The notes under the pieces are model-generated. The model made no database searches and was not told where the DNA came from. It saw only the letters and a list, made by a program, of their open reading frames with translations. Positions 47,800 to 59,511 of a DNA stretch of 64,000 nucleotides are shown one piece after another. Position 1 is the stretch's first letter, and every line of letters begins with the position of its first letter. Source of the DNA: Arion vulgaris (Eukaryota; Mollusca; Gastropoda; Stylommatophora; Arionidae); the NCBI GenBank assembly GCA_020796225.1, contig CM036767.1, positions 20,342,927-20,406,926 of the forward strand, written 5' to 3'. The position numbers and the translations under genes are program-made.

Positions 47800-48090
47800 T
47801 TGTAAATTCACATTCAGTTGCAAACAATTATGTATAAATTACATCTGCCCATTCCTAAAGTTGTTGAATCATGCCATCCACACAAGGAATGTGTATACAA
47901 CTGTCCTTTCTCTCTTTACTTGTTTTATGTGAACTATTTAGTAAAATATGAACTTCTATGCTAACACACTATGTACAGTAAAATATATGCAATGAAGGCA
48001 AATCTTACTAGACTATCTATACAAGCAAACAAAATGTCCCACTTGATTAATATTGATATATTATCTACGCTTAATTAATATGAATAATGG
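47800..48090. other. Intergenic, no recognised feature
   Basis: AT-rich; nothing supported. Confidence 0.4.
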
Positions 48091-48092
48091 AC

Positions 48093-48308
48093 TTTTAAAA
48101 AAACCAAAGTATTTTCGTTGCATCTGGTGGCAAGTTTCAAGAGAGAAAAAACCACAATAATATGAATGGATAACAAAACAAAGTACTTTCACTGCATTTT
48201 GGTGGCAAATATTCAAGAAAGAAAAACAATAATATGGAGTATGAAGTTTAAAAAAAAGTACTTTCACTGCATTTGGTGGCAAATATTCAAGAAAAAAACA
48301 TAATAATA
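48093..48308. repeat. Tandem repeat, ~70-bp unit, 3 copies
   Basis: AAAGTACTTTCACTGCATTT, GGTGGCAAATATTCAAG, ATAATATG recur three times; the first unit is the most diverged. Confidence 0.78.
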
Positions 48309-48319
48309 ACAAGGTAAAC

Positions 48320-49010
48320 CAGTATGAAACACACATTTAAAAATAGATGGTAAATAAACATGCAATCTTGAGATCAACATTTGTTAAACATTAGAAGATT
48401 AGGACAGGCAATGGCCTGAACATTACAGAGACAAAGATGAAATGATATATGCAGGAGTATATAGAGACGAATATTTGAGCAAAAACTTTGAAGAGAAAGG
48501 CAAATAGAACAGTTTATACAGACAGCAAAGCTGGATCATGCTGCATTAAGAATTTTAGTTTAAAGGCTTGTCACTACCTCAATTGACATCCATCAATTTT
48601 CCTCACACTAATCTCACTTTACATATTCTATTTTAAAATTGGTGAACCTTGTGTTACATCATCATTACGCTTATGTGGTGCCGGGAACATGTCCGGAGTG
48701 CAATGAAGATATTCCAAACTGAAACCTTATGTTGGCAAGCATTTTTTTGACAATACTATCCATTGTGTGCTATTGATCAAAGAGAAGTACGGTCCTAACA
48801 GCATATTTTTCAGTATATCACATAATATGACAAGTTATCATATTTTTCTTTCCAATAACAAAAGCCTGTGGATAAGTATCCTTTTCTCAAACAGTATACA
48901 GTAGTGCTCTCCAATGTTTTTATATATTGGGGCTCATCTGACTAATCACCATAAAGACGCCGTCTGGCAATCGCAATAATAAAGTAATATTAATAGTAGT
49001 ATAAATAAAA
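48320..49010. other. Intergenic, no recognised feature
   Basis: Nothing supported. TGTCCGGAGTGCAATGAAG near 48693 recurs inverted near 45412 and may be LINE-derived. Confidence 0.35.
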
Positions 49011-49013
49011 AAT

Positions 49014-49108
49014 TGCCCGAGCGGTTCCCGGGCCCAAATTTCGGGTGTAAAGAATAGAACCACTGTTACCTGCCACACATGTCGTAAAGGCGACTAAGGA
49101 GGTTGGGT
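49014..49108 (+). repeat. SINE family A head only
   Basis: GCCCGAGCGGTTCCCGGGCC to GCGACTAAGGAGG, then joins LINE-derived DNA. Confidence 0.75.
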
Positions 49109-49800
49109 GTGGGGCTAGCTACCCCACCCCATAAAAAACACTAGATGGCTACAGAAACTACAACCAAGGAAATTCATAGTTCACCACCTGAGGAGGAAGG
49201 ACTCCACAAGGAGGGGAGACGGAATGCAAGAAAATGTGGAGAGATCTGGAAAAGATGGCCTTGGATATAATATATATAATAGCCGTCCATCGCAAGCGAT
49301 GATGACAACAATCTCAGACGTGTACTATTGCACCTCTCTGGTGTGTACGGAGGTGACTGTAGAGTCCAATCCTAGAACAGAATCCCCGACCACAGGTGGG
49401 GCATACATGATCAAAGTTAGACATGTGCATGTTGTGTGCTCTGTCTTTTCGCTGCTCGTTTTCTCTGTGACTCAACAATACGATGATTCTCAGCTATTCG
49501 GGTTCCTCTTTTGTTGTTACAGCGCCACATTTGGCAATCTTGCGCAAGGGATTCCAAGCACGTATTGTCTATATCGAAGCATTTCAGAGACACTTTAAGA
49601 GTGTCTTTAAAGCGTTTTTCTGTCCACCAGCTAAACGTCTGCCCCCTTCAAGCTCGCCATACATCAACTGTTTTGGGATGCGTTTATCAGGCATTCGAGC
49701 AACGTGACCGACCCATCTCAGTTGGCCTTGGATAGGCGAGGCTTGGAAGGCCTTGGTTATGGACCTATGCCTCCCTAGGGGTGAGGAAGAAGTAAAAAGT
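49109..49800 (+). mobile_element. LINE C-terminal fragment interrupted by another LINE
   Basis: AGACGGAATGCAAGAAAA, GAGAGATCTGGAAAAGATGG and, after the insert, AGGCTTGGAAGGCCTTGGTT match the intact copy at 60930-61340. Confidence 0.75.
49268..49723 (-). mobile_element. LINE 3' end with C-terminal C2H2 zinc finger
   Basis: Bounded by GGCCTTGGATA (49257-49267 and 49724-49734). Minus strand reads WVGHVARMPDKRIPKQLMYG, GGRRLAGGQKNALK, and a terminal CPTCGRGFCSRIGLYSHLRT(H) zinc finger. TA-rich 3' tail. Dead by stops. Confidence 0.8.
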
Positions 49801-50285
49801 AATAGAAGAAAACTTGTCTAAAAATTTAATTTAAAAAAAAAACACATTGTGCTAATGAAAAAATAGAAATATACTGTTGCATACAAAAATACTTTATTCT
49901 GGAAATTCTGATTACCGTTACAGGAGGTGAGTAAAATAGAGCGCAGGAATGTATCACCAGGGTGCCATGGCTCCTGCGGGCACCACGTTGGAAAGCGTTG
50001 GTATACAATATAGTATACAATTGGGCGGTAAAACTTTATACCAAATGGTGAAACATCAAAGAAAAGCAGTGCTAAAAAGTACAATAACAGACTAACTCAA
50101 CACTAACTAAATATTTAACCAAACTTTATCAAACAAGAGACAAATGTGATGACAGAGTAGGTAAGTCCAGCACCCAAAAAAAAACTAGGATGTTACTATA
50201 AATATAACTTTCGTTTCGAGACAAGCTTTTTTTTTTTATTATACATTTTTCTTACAGTGACATCCCTTTCTCTCGTTCACTTTAA
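49800..50285. other. Intergenic, no recognised feature
   Basis: AT-rich, poly-T near 50228; nothing supported. Confidence 0.4.
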
Positions 50286-50289
50286 ATAT

Positions 50290-50905
50290 TGTATACATAT
50301 ATTTAATGTTCTTTTGTATAAACTTCACAGTCTTTTGTAGCTCATATAGAAGTTTGTGCAGTTTTCTTTCCAGTGTTGTTTCACTAGGCCAATGAGTTTG
50401 TCTCAATATATCCTATTCAGGGCAGTCTTGAAGTATGTACTCAGGAGTCTGAGGTGCCTGTTCAATCAGGGATGTGCCATGCTATGATAAAGAGAGGCGG
50501 CACCATAAAGGAGGGGATGGGGGGCCATATACAGCAAAATCAAAATTGAACGTTATTTTAAGAAAATCTTTTAAGGGCGGCATTTAAAAACTTGCATCAT
50601 ACTGAGAAAATATACAGCACGAGCCTGCGTTCAATGGTACACATGGCTGAATTATCACTCTTGAATTGTGAACACAAGTGACTTCAGAGTAGTATGTGTC
50701 CTTTTCTGTGGTGCCGAATGACTTGTTCTAATCTGCTCATATTTTGGTAGTCGTCCTGTGTTAGTATTGGTGGATTTCTGATTGATTTAATCATCCTTTT
50801 CTGTTGATGATACATAACTGGTACATCTGATTGCTCTCCTGTAGCACATTCCTTGGCAAGTTGGTCTCATTTCCTGGTATTCCACAGTGAGATGGTACCG
50901 ACTGC
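50290..50905 (-). mobile_element. LINE RNase H end (I-clade-like), interrupted
   Basis: Same sequence as 18690-19170 (CTTTTGTAGCTCATATAGAA, TTGTTTCACTAGGCCAATGA, CTGGTATTCCACAGTGAGA). A ~163-bp insert at 50466-50628 breaks it between GTTCAAT copies; the insert is an unidentified retroposon. Confidence 0.75.
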
Positions 50906-51301
50906 ATAATAACTGGTTGCACAGTTAGTCAGTAGGACCTCTAAATCTGACAATTTTCTGCACTGAAGTGCTTGCAGTGTCGATTTTGCATGTAAAACAT
51001 ACCCCAGGTTGTGGGTCAAGCTTGGTGTTTCAACAGTTTCTCAGTTGCCTGGATTTTTGTGTCATAGTTATGACATAATTTTTCCTATCTGATCATATCT
51101 GTAACGTTATTTGACCAAAAGGCCTTTATCAAGCAAACGAACAAACAGGAGTGACAAATTAAAATGAAACACAAATGGACGACCAAATACAAACGTATCT
51201 AAGGAAAATCTGGAATAAAACGAATAACGAAATAAATGTAACACAAAAACACACATAAAAACTAGAAATAGAAAGGAAAAGAAACAATGAAACATCTAGT
51301 A

Positions 51302-51472
51302 AATATATAACTTGAATACATGCAACATATACCCATATAGATTACAAAGCAGGGGAAGAGAAAGTACTAAGAAGCATAAGAATGGAATATAACATGAATA
51401 CATGCAACATATACCCATATAGATTACAAAGCATGGGAAGAGAAAGTACTAAGAAGCATAAGAATGTAATAC
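51302..51472. repeat. Tandem duplication, unit ~86 bp, at Penelope 3' end
   Basis: ACATGCAACATATACCCATA through AAGTACTAAGAAGCATAAGA occurs twice almost exactly, the second copy running into the end of the Penelope ORF. Confidence 0.82.
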
Positions 51473-52027
51473 GTTGAGCCCGCGTGGTCGCAAGGTACCA
51501 TACAAAGAAATCAACCGATTCTCCAGAGCAAATCGACTGCGATCATCCGAGGAACATGATCGGATGGCTGTGACCTGGACATCGTGAGCACCTAAATGGC
51601 CAGTGTCATTGAAATGGGTGGCTACAGGGGTCACAGAGCATTGGCGTATGTCGCGTAAGTGTTGGGCGAATCGGTCACTGAGCCTCTTGCCTGTCTCGCC
51701 GATATAAGCCTTGTTACACCGCTTACAGATAATGGCATAGATAAGATTACGGGACTCGCATGTGAACCCATCGTCAATAAGAAACATACCTAAAGGAAAA
51801 GATACAGTACGGGTCTGTATCACATAAGCACACGTGTTGCAACGCCGACGACCACACTGGACAGTGCCAAAATGAGTCTGGATATTGGACTTAAGGCGAC
51901 TGTGTACCAACATATCCTTAAGACTTCTGTCCCGTCTGTAAGACACCAAAGGATAGTTGGGGAAGACAGAACGGGTCTCAGGATCTGATCTAAGGAGAGA
52001 CAGATGACGGAATAAAACATTTTTCAC
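51449..52027 (-). mobile_element. Penelope-like element, GIY-YIG endonuclease part of ORF
   Basis: 192-residue open frame. PLEs code a reverse transcriptase followed by a GIY-YIG nuclease; only the C-terminal part is here. The Cys-rich linker CGRRRCNTC and, after it, the nuclease signature NLIYAIICKRCNKAYIGET, then RLSDRFAQHL, THFNDTGHLG and RFALENRLISLYGT with the metal-binding Glu. No stop or frameshift, so a young or recently active copy, but 5'-truncated: RT missing, next to a sequence shared with 38211. Confidence 0.88.
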
Positions 52028-52212
52028 CAGGGAACTATGTCATTGTTTTTGTAATTTGTAAAACTACAGTACTTTGTAATTACGTGTTTTGCCAATCAAA
52101 TAGTTTTACTGCAGTTCCATATATATATACTGAACGTTATTTGAGTATTCTATGTACACTTCTCCATTCTTTACTGTTTTTCTGCCGATACATCCATGTA
52201 TATGTGGACAAA

Positions 52213-52434
52213 CCTGTTGCCTTGTAGGTAGGCTGGGGAAAGCCAAAGGCTGACAAGAGAGCGAACCCAGTAAACGCTGGCTGAAACTGGACACGTCACC
52301 GAAGGATAAGCACTAGAGCTCCAAATGGCGCTGAATGATGTACGTAAAATTACGTTCTTGGCAAAGGCAGTTTACATATCAAAATAAGAATGATAAAAAT
52401 GGCAGAAAAAGAACGACCGAGAGAGAGAGCGTGA
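52213..52434 (+). repeat. SINE family F, full length
   Basis: Flanked by GTATATGTGGACAAA (52198-52212 and 52435-52449). 222 bp; GGCTGGGGAAAGCCAAAGGC, GCGAACCCAGTAAACGCTGG, TTCTTGGCAAAGG, (GA)n end. Confidence 0.87.
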
Positions 52435-52449
52435 GTATATGTGGACAAA

Positions 52450-52905
52450 TATATCTTAGGGTACTCTACATCCACCTAGTGCCATTGTATTTTGTTTAAG
52501 AGTCTTGTATCCTTTGCTTGCTAACTATCTTTTAGGTGTAACATTTAGTTAGTCATTGTACTTTCTCAAACTACCTTACTTTGTGTTTTGATATCTTTTA
52601 CAATGACCAGCCGAACAACTTGAATGCAAAACTGAATCAGACAAGCAAAGAATACATAAACAAAAGACTTGTCTCTGATAAGTAGTCTGTAACCAACAAA
52701 ATATAGATATAACTTTCCTGTAGTGTACATAATATGCAAATAACAATGAGTCTGTTCTGCTCTAAGATATAGTAATATATACATCTTTAAGTAAGAAACT
52801 TGGAAAATGTGAGTATAACATGAGACTTTTACCAGCAGATTCATACATGCAACCACCATACAGAAAACTCTTATACATATGTTGCATCTGCTCAATCATA
52901 AGTGC
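52450..52905. other. Intergenic, no recognised feature
   Basis: AT-rich; nothing supported. Confidence 0.4.
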
Positions 52906-52908
52906 TTG

Positions 52909-53058
52909 CTACCTCTGAAGTCGGAGAAGGCCTGCCTGTATGGTGGAGGGCACTGATAATAAGGAAAGCAGGTATTCATGCAAAAATTAGTCAGAAGTGC
53001 CATTACCAGGCGCCCTGACTACGTCTGATTACATAGCATGTGAACACAAGAAGAATAC
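52909..53058 (+). repeat. SINE family I
   Basis: TACCTCTGAAGTCGGAGAAG, CACTGATAATAAGGAAAGCA, GAACACAAGAAGAA tail. Confidence 0.7.
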
Positions 53059-53169
53059 ATGCAACAACCGTACAGAAATCTTTTATACTTGTCAGATGTT
53101 GCACCTACTCAATCATAAGTGCTTGCTTTTTAGTTTAGTAATTTAAAAACTTTTTTTTCTGCATGTAAT

Positions 53170-53362
53170 ATCGCTTTTTAGGGCAGTGTAGAACAGGGGG
53201 GACATGAGCTTATGGAATTTAATGGCTGCATGGATAGTGCAGACGCAGCAAAACTGTTCAGGTTCCGATTTTTCCTTTATGCCTCTTTGACCTTACCAGA
53301 TATCGAACCCGGGTCTTCCAAATGGGAGCCTGCGCTTTTATCAATTCGGCCAGATGTCCACT
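53170..53362 (-). repeat. tRNA-derived SINE family K
   Basis: Minus strand: GTGGACATCTGGCCGAATTG as A box, GACCCGGGTTCGATATCTGG as B box, ends at TTTAGGGCAGTGTAGAACAG complement. Confidence 0.72.
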
Positions 53363-53393
53363 TAGTTTTAGTAGACACATATACGAGGGCGCA

Positions 53394-54329
53394 TTGAAAA
53401 GTAATGCCCCCAAGTCCATAACTTTGTTAATATACATAATTTACAAATGAAACATACATTTTCAGAAAGCTTGAGATGTCCACTACACAATAGAGTCATT
53501 ATTTTTCGACATAGTCACCTCCACGTTCCACACACACACGCCAACGTCGAACTAGTTGTTGCATCCGTCGAAGAAAAAATCTGATGATTTTTCACGAAGC
53601 CAGGGACGCACATCTGCTGCCACATCCTTGTCAGAAGCATATCTGTTTCCCTTGAGATGTTCCTTGAGCTTTGGGAACAGGAAAAAATCACAAGGTGCCA
53701 AATCGGGGCTATATGGTGGGTGCGCTAAAATGTCGTCAAAATTGAGACGCTCTAATGCTGCCGCTGTTTGTCTACTGGTGTGTGGACGAGCATTGTCATG
53801 TTGAAGGACTGCGTGTTTTCCAGGACGAACACATAGCAGTCTTGCCCGTAGTTTCTTCATCGTTTCCACATACCGATCAGAATTGACAGTATTGACGCGT
53901 TCCAAAAATTCTGTGTGGATTACGCCTGGCAGTCCCAAAATGGTCATCAAAACTTTTCCCGCTGACGCGACAGTTTTGATTTTTTTTGGGGTGGGTGAGT
54001 TTTGTACTTTAACAGTCCTTGCCCACCTCCTAACAGGACTCACATCCACACAGGCGTCACCATATACCGCTCTCATTCTCCGATGCATGTCGATGGGAAC
54101 ACAACCTTCGGCTGTCAAGAATTCAATCACAGCTCTTTGCTTCAACCGAATTTCCATGTATGACGCCATCTTTGATAATGTTGTGCGCATGTGCAACATT
54201 CCAGACACTTGACACTTACTGTCCTGAAAACACACTTACATATACTTTATTCTGATATCGGTGTCAATTGCCTCGAACACTATTAACAAAGTTATGGACT
54301 TGGAGGCATTACTTTTCAATGCACCCTCG
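53394..54329 (-). mobile_element. mariner transposon with internal deletion
   Basis: TIRs CGAGGGCGCATTGAAAAGTA and inverted CGAGGGTGCATTGAAAAGTA with TA on each side. The minus strand codes a transposase: HTH part QRAVIEFLTAEGCVPIDMHR, then a jump to PPKK-like PTPKKIKTVASAGKV, VIHTEFLERV, QHDNARPHTS, YSPDLAPCDFFLFPKLKEHL. The middle, with the first catalytic Asp (DETW region), is deleted; D2 and D3 remain. At 936 bp it is about 0.3 kb shorter than a full mariner. Non-autonomous. Confidence 0.92.
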
Positions 54330-54885
54330 TATATGTGCGTTAAAAAGAATATTTGTGTATAACCCAACGCAAGAATTGGAATAGTGGCTGCAACATTTAG
54401 ATAATTGTACAACATACGCAGATCATCAGACTACAAGACACAGACTAAACTCAATATATACAAATCAAATGTGCTCTCAGTCTTCATGTATGGATCAGAG
54501 ACAACAAAAACAAGTGCAAAGACAGGCAGTTGCATAAGAGGCTTTGAGGGAAGATGTTTCAGAAGAATTCTCTGAATTCATTGGGATCAAAGAATACACC
54601 CCGTCGATCACCGCCTGCTTTGCAGGACTACAGTATAACAATCTGTTTAAAAGGTCACCACCTCAAGATGGAGTAAGGTCTTGATCAGCAACAGCTCACC
54701 GACCCCGTACTGTCTTGTTCTCTTATTTAATCACACCTGTGTTCACTTGCTCTAGTATAACCGTGTATAAACATATTTGTGCGGTTTTAGTCATTTGAAC
54801 ATAAGTACGTTGTGCTCCTATCCTGGTTTACTGTGATGTTTAGAAAAGAAGATCAACAAAGAGATAATTATCACCATCTAGTTAG
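54330..54885. other. LINE-like remnant and unassigned DNA
   Basis: 54440-54620 has GTATGGATCAGAGACAAC and GGCTTTGAGGGAAGATGTTT, typical of decayed RT C-termini; no open frame. Confidence 0.4.
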
Positions 54886-54888
54886 AGC

Positions 54889-55128
54889 AAGAGCTGTGAT
54901 AGCATAGTGGTTAATTCTATCACTTCTTAGGTATGTAGTCTAGGTTCAATTCTACAGTGCAGGTAACATTTTTTTCCAACTCTCAGGTCAACAATCTCAT
55001 ATGGGTACCAGAAAATCACTGGGAAGTAAAGGCTGCCGGAAATGATGGTTAATGAAAAATACAGGCCTAGCACTGTACTCCCCAATATACGCATGGTATG
55101 AAAAAGGGTTCTTTTCTTTTCCATACAG
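54889..55128 (+). repeat. SINE family H
   Basis: A box ATAGCATAGTGGTTAATTC, B box AGGTTCAATTCT, CTCAGGTCAACAATCTCATA, AAAATACAGGCCTAGCACTG. Confidence 0.75.
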
Positions 55129-55149
55129 GTGATTTTGTTCCTTATAGAG

Positions 55150-55352
55150 GAGTGGAGCATCTGGCCGAATGGATTAGAGTGTGGATCCCATGTGGTAGAC
55201 CTGGGTTCAATCCCTGGTATGGCCAAGGAGTTTTTTTCTGACGAGGGCATAAAGAAAACATCCTAACCTGAAAAGTTTCGTTGCGGCTGCACTAGCAATG
55301 CAGCCATTAAATTCCACAGGCCCATGCCCCTCCTGTCCTACACCCCCAACAA
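55150..55352 (+). repeat. tRNA-derived SINE family K, best copy
   Basis: GTGGAGCATCTGGCCGAATG, A box TGGCCGAATGGATTAGAG, B box GGGTTCAATCCCTGG, then GCAATGCAGCCATTAAATTC and TGTCCTACACC. Confidence 0.77.
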
Positions 55353-55689
55353 ACAGTATTACATGCAATAACGACAGTTTTGGGGTTTTTACAGGTAAGT
55401 TTTTCTATAACATCAACTTTGTTGATTGCCACCAAAATCTGTCTCTAACATCACATATTTTTTCATTTAGTAAAGGCAGTGACATTGTTGTTAAGAATAA
55501 TAAACAAATGATAGTAAATCCTCTCCCAATACTTATTTAACATCTATGCAGAACATACAATGAGAAATCTGAGCATTGACCAAAACCACAAACATTTAAA
55601 AATCTATTTACAATTGGTGGAAATATGATACCAAAGCTAAGATATGTAGTAAGATGATACAGTTCTCCATTTACATAGTGTCACATGAT

Positions 55690-56640
55690 TGGAACAGATA
55701 ATCTTCTCTGTTGAAAAATACAATGAAGTTAACAAAATTTTTTTTTATAAATACCAAGAAAAACTAAGATTATGCCCCGTGACAAAACAAAATGTCAACT
55801 CAAAAATTATCATCAATAATGAAGACATTGAAAACGTTACAAGTTTTGAATACCTTTACTTCGCAATTAACAACAATGGTCGCCCGAGTGGTTACTGGGG
55901 CCAAAATTAAGGGTGTGAAGAGTAGAACCACTGTTACCTGCCACGCATGTCGTAAGAGGAGACTGAGGAGGTTTGGTTGAAATCGGATGCACATGTCCTA
56001 AACGTGTAGAAAGAAGTCTATGTGTTTAGGGGCCTACCAAACCAATGTGCAACGGCAAAGATCAAACATATCACAAAGAGTGACTAAAATTGGTTGTAAA
56101 GAACGAACGCAAAGAAGAAGACCTGCCATGCATGTCGTAAGAGGCGACAAAGGAGGTTTGGCTGAAATTGGATGCATGTGTCCTAAGTGTATAGAAGTCT
56201 ATGCGTTTAGGGGCCTACCAAACTAATGTGCAACGTATACACGTTCTTGACAAAGATCAAACATATCACAGAGAGTGATTAAAATTGGTGTAAAGAACGA
56301 ACGCAAAGAAGAAGAAGAAACAACAATGGAGACTGTACAAAAGAAATCAGAAGTAGACTAGCCATGGAAATTGAGAGAGTAATTGGTACGAAGATACTAT
56401 GGCATAGCAGAAACAAGAAAACAAAATTATAACTTCTCAGGACATGCATTTTTCCTGTGGCAGCATATGGAAGTGAATCATGGATCATAACACAAAGTTG
56501 TACATAGAAACTTACTAGAAGGACCTGCAGGAGAAAAGGAAAAATATACATCTTACAAGCTCTGAACATCAATGAATATTGGTACATAGAAAATATTGTG
56601 TCTTTGAAACTGAAATATTTTGGTCACAGTCCCCCGTGTG
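55690..56640 (+). mobile_element. LINE RT fragment split by a dimeric SINE A
   Basis: Left part reads KLRLCPVTKQNVNSKIIINN and FEYLYFAINNNG; right part resumes NNGDCTKEIRSRLAMEIERV, then FPVAAYGSESWIITQ. The RT thumb region is thus broken only by the SINE, plus later stops. Confidence 0.82.
55880..56318 (+). repeat. Dimeric SINE family A
   Basis: A complete A copy (55880-56120) directly followed by a second one lacking its first ~55 bp (56121-56318), inside one 11-bp duplication AACAACAATGG (55869-55879 and 56319-56329). Confidence 0.9.
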
Positions 56641-57149
56641 GTTTCAATGATAGTGAAGGATAGAGCCATTGTCTCATATAAGGCATATTGTAAAAGGAAA
56701 CCTAGAGGGGTTGATCATGGAGTCGGCAACCCCACACCATAATACATTTTTTTAAAAGTAAAAGATAGAGAAATAAAAACCGAAACTGCTTAAAAAGATC
56801 CAAATGATATAGTTAGTTAGTTTGTTCCTTTAGAACCAAAGGTGGCACATAGGCAGAGGCTTGAGAGCTCCATGTGATGTGTTTCGTTGCTAGCAGTTAT
56901 AGAACTTGTATGGTTTTACATCCTAATAATTTACTTTCTTGTAGGATTGTTCTTCGTAGACTGGTCTTTGGTCTTCCATGTTTTCTTTTTCCAACTGGTG
57001 ATCACATAAGGACTTGTCGATTTAGTCTCTTTTCATCTGATCTAAGCACATGAGCTAAATATTTCCACCTTCGTTTCCTTATAATATTTGATACGGGTTG
57101 TTGATGTGTTCTATCTCAGACATTTATTCTCAAAGCTGTCCCGTTTCTT

Positions 57150-57345
57150 ATAAATTTGACAAGTGGTCGATATGGAACGTCCAAAGAAGAAGACCCCGCC
57201 TTAATTGGGCACCAGAGAAACACTGGGAAGTAAAAATGGCTGATGTGATGTTGAACCCATTGTGAACCACTGATTAAAGGAAAATACAGGACTAACACTG
57301 CATTCCCAATATATATGGTATGAAAAAGGTTTTTACTTTGTTTGT
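57150..57345 (+). repeat. SINE B tail fused to SINE H body
   Basis: ACAAGTGGTCGATATGGAAC and a GAAGAAG tail (57150-57193), then CACCAGAGAAACACTGGGAA and AATACAGGACTAACACTG. Confidence 0.65.
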
Positions 57346-57696
57346 TTACTATGGTTTGTGGACAATGAGACAAGGGATCACCAAGACGACTGCGGCAACA
57401 GGACATTACAGAAATCTTGAACATGATAATTGAGGAGTCCGGAGAATTGGTTAAAGAATGAAAGTGTTTCAGGCACTCTGTGAGAACAACAACCTTCCAT
57501 AAAGGACATGCTACATGAAGAGATAGTAAAACAGGCAATACAAATTTGCTGATATGTTTTATGTACAGACACTACATAAATGTAACACTGTGATCATAAT
57601 ATTCTGTTTACTGAAATCTAAGTATCGTATTGAGTATAAGAATAGAAATATGCAATAGTAAATTGATGTACTAGAATCCTTGGGGATCTAAATTAC

Positions 57697-57838
57697 AAGT
57701 ATCTCTGAAGACGGAGTAAGACTCGCCTTAATGGGACACTGGTGATAAGAAAAGTGAGCCTTCATGCAAAAATCAGTCAGTGGCGCCATATTAAGCTCCA
57801 TGACTATACCTAAATCCATAGCGGCGAATGGAAAAATA
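57697..57838 (+). repeat. SINE family I
   Basis: TATCTCTGAAGACGGAGTAA, GGACACTGGTGATAAG, ATGCAAAAATCAGTCAG. Confidence 0.65.
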
Positions 57839-57849
57839 TTTACTAGAAA

Positions 57850-58530
57850 ATTCATTCCTAATTGGTTTAACTCTTTCAACACGGAGTTATTTCCTCAATT
57901 TTTAAACAGTTAATTCAAGGGAGGTAAAAAAAATCCTGACTACTCGTCAATAAATAAACATATATATATTATTATATACTAGATTGAAGAAAACTGGACA
58001 GTCTAATAGAATAACAAGGTTAAAAAGTAGTAGAAGTAAAACAGTAGAAGTAAAACTAGAAAGATTTCTTATAAGGGAAGCAACTCTATGGTGCAGTGTG
58101 TGGCTAATGGCGTGCAATGGACTTCTGCCGTGGCGCAGTGTGCGGCGAAAAGTGAGGAAAGAGTTAAGAGAATTGCAAAACTTTGTTTACCAGAAAAATA
58201 GTATGGGGCAAATGGGCTCAACGTTTTAAAGCAATGGTTCTGAATGTTCATTGTTGCAAGACCTTGTTTTAATTTCTTGTGCAAACTTAAATGCACCTAC
58301 TTATGCAGCAAGCATAATTAAATGATTGATCGATAGATAAGACCATCATCGTTGCACTACAGTTATAAACATGTGTACTACGATCTCTTTCTTACACAGG
58401 AAGATCTTAGCCACAATGCATGAACTTCGTAGTGCCGACAAGGATCTTTGGTGAAGTTTTGAGGATGATAAAAAATTTATGGGAACTTAATTTAAATTGT
58501 TACATATTTTGCAGAGGCTTTTCAGTCTAC
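57850..58530. other. Intergenic, no recognised feature
   Basis: Nothing supported. Confidence 0.4.
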
Positions 58531-58944
58531 TCTGAAAGATTTTAAAACGCCAATTTTTCATCATCTACCTCCGACTGGACTAGTAACTTGATCTCACCTA
58601 CAATGAGATCAGGAATCACTGAAAAAAATTGTTCAATTGCCCCACATAGGAAATGAATAAACAGAGTACTTTTAAAGCGAGATGCGAGCACTGTACTTTA
58701 ATATCAAGATCCCATTTAGAAACTATTTGCCAGATAACATAAGATAATGTATCACAGAAATCAAGAATAGAATATGTTAGCTGAAAACAGCATTTGAAAA
58801 AATTGATAAGTATCCTATACAATATTCTTGTAAAATCAACATAAAAGATAATACTTTACTGTTATATAGAGCCAATATTGGGATACAGAGACCTTTGTCC
58901 TTCACTTGATTTAGCAGGGCAAGGAAAAAACACTAGCCAATGTC

Positions 58945-59340
58945 TTGCTTAACCTAACACATAGGTGGCTCTGGAAACGGAATTGTCTGGATAACAAAAA
59001 GTGTAGACCAGTCTTCAGACTTAGAACAGGACACTGCAGTCTCGGAGCACACCTTCATAGAATGGGTCTCAGGGACTCGGGTGCCTGCACCTGTGGAGTA
59101 CCAAAGCAGTCCCCAGAGCACATCTTGCAAGACTGCTCCAGCATGAGCAGCATGAGATGGAAACTGGCCAACAGGAACAACCCTTCAGAACTATGGAAGA
59201 GGAGGGGGGGTAAAGACCTCAATAGACTGCACAGTTTATGACCCATACCGGAGTAGTCGCATAGCAGAAGTTGATCGCAGAAGAAGTCTGGATAACGATG
59301 CAACGATTGATCTGCCAAGGTGAAGTCTGCTGGAGACATA
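58945..59340 (+). mobile_element. LINE 3' ORF end (I/Jockey-like)
   Basis: RWLWKRNCLDNKKCRPVFRL, RTGHCSLGAHLHRMGLRDSG, ACTCGVPKQSPEHILQDCSS: a C-x-C...H...C zinc-binding module after the RNase H domain. Frame open for about 98 residues. Confidence 0.78.
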
Positions 59341-59511
59341 TCTACACTTTCATTTTTAGTATACTTCTAGCCATCACTATTTGGATGATTATACCATCAG
59401 ATGTGTTCTTATGATGAAGTCAACTGTTGTCTGGAGTTCATTTGAATTTAGTGACTTAACTATGTGAGGCTCGGTAGGTCGATCAACAGCATAAGTTGTA
59501 TCGGATGGTAT

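Noticed and set aside
55150..55220. Possible tRNA gene (A and B boxes)
   Set aside because: Acceptor and anticodon arms do not pair well and the sequence recurs as SINE family K; also applies to heads at 26988, 40560, 42574 and 46262.
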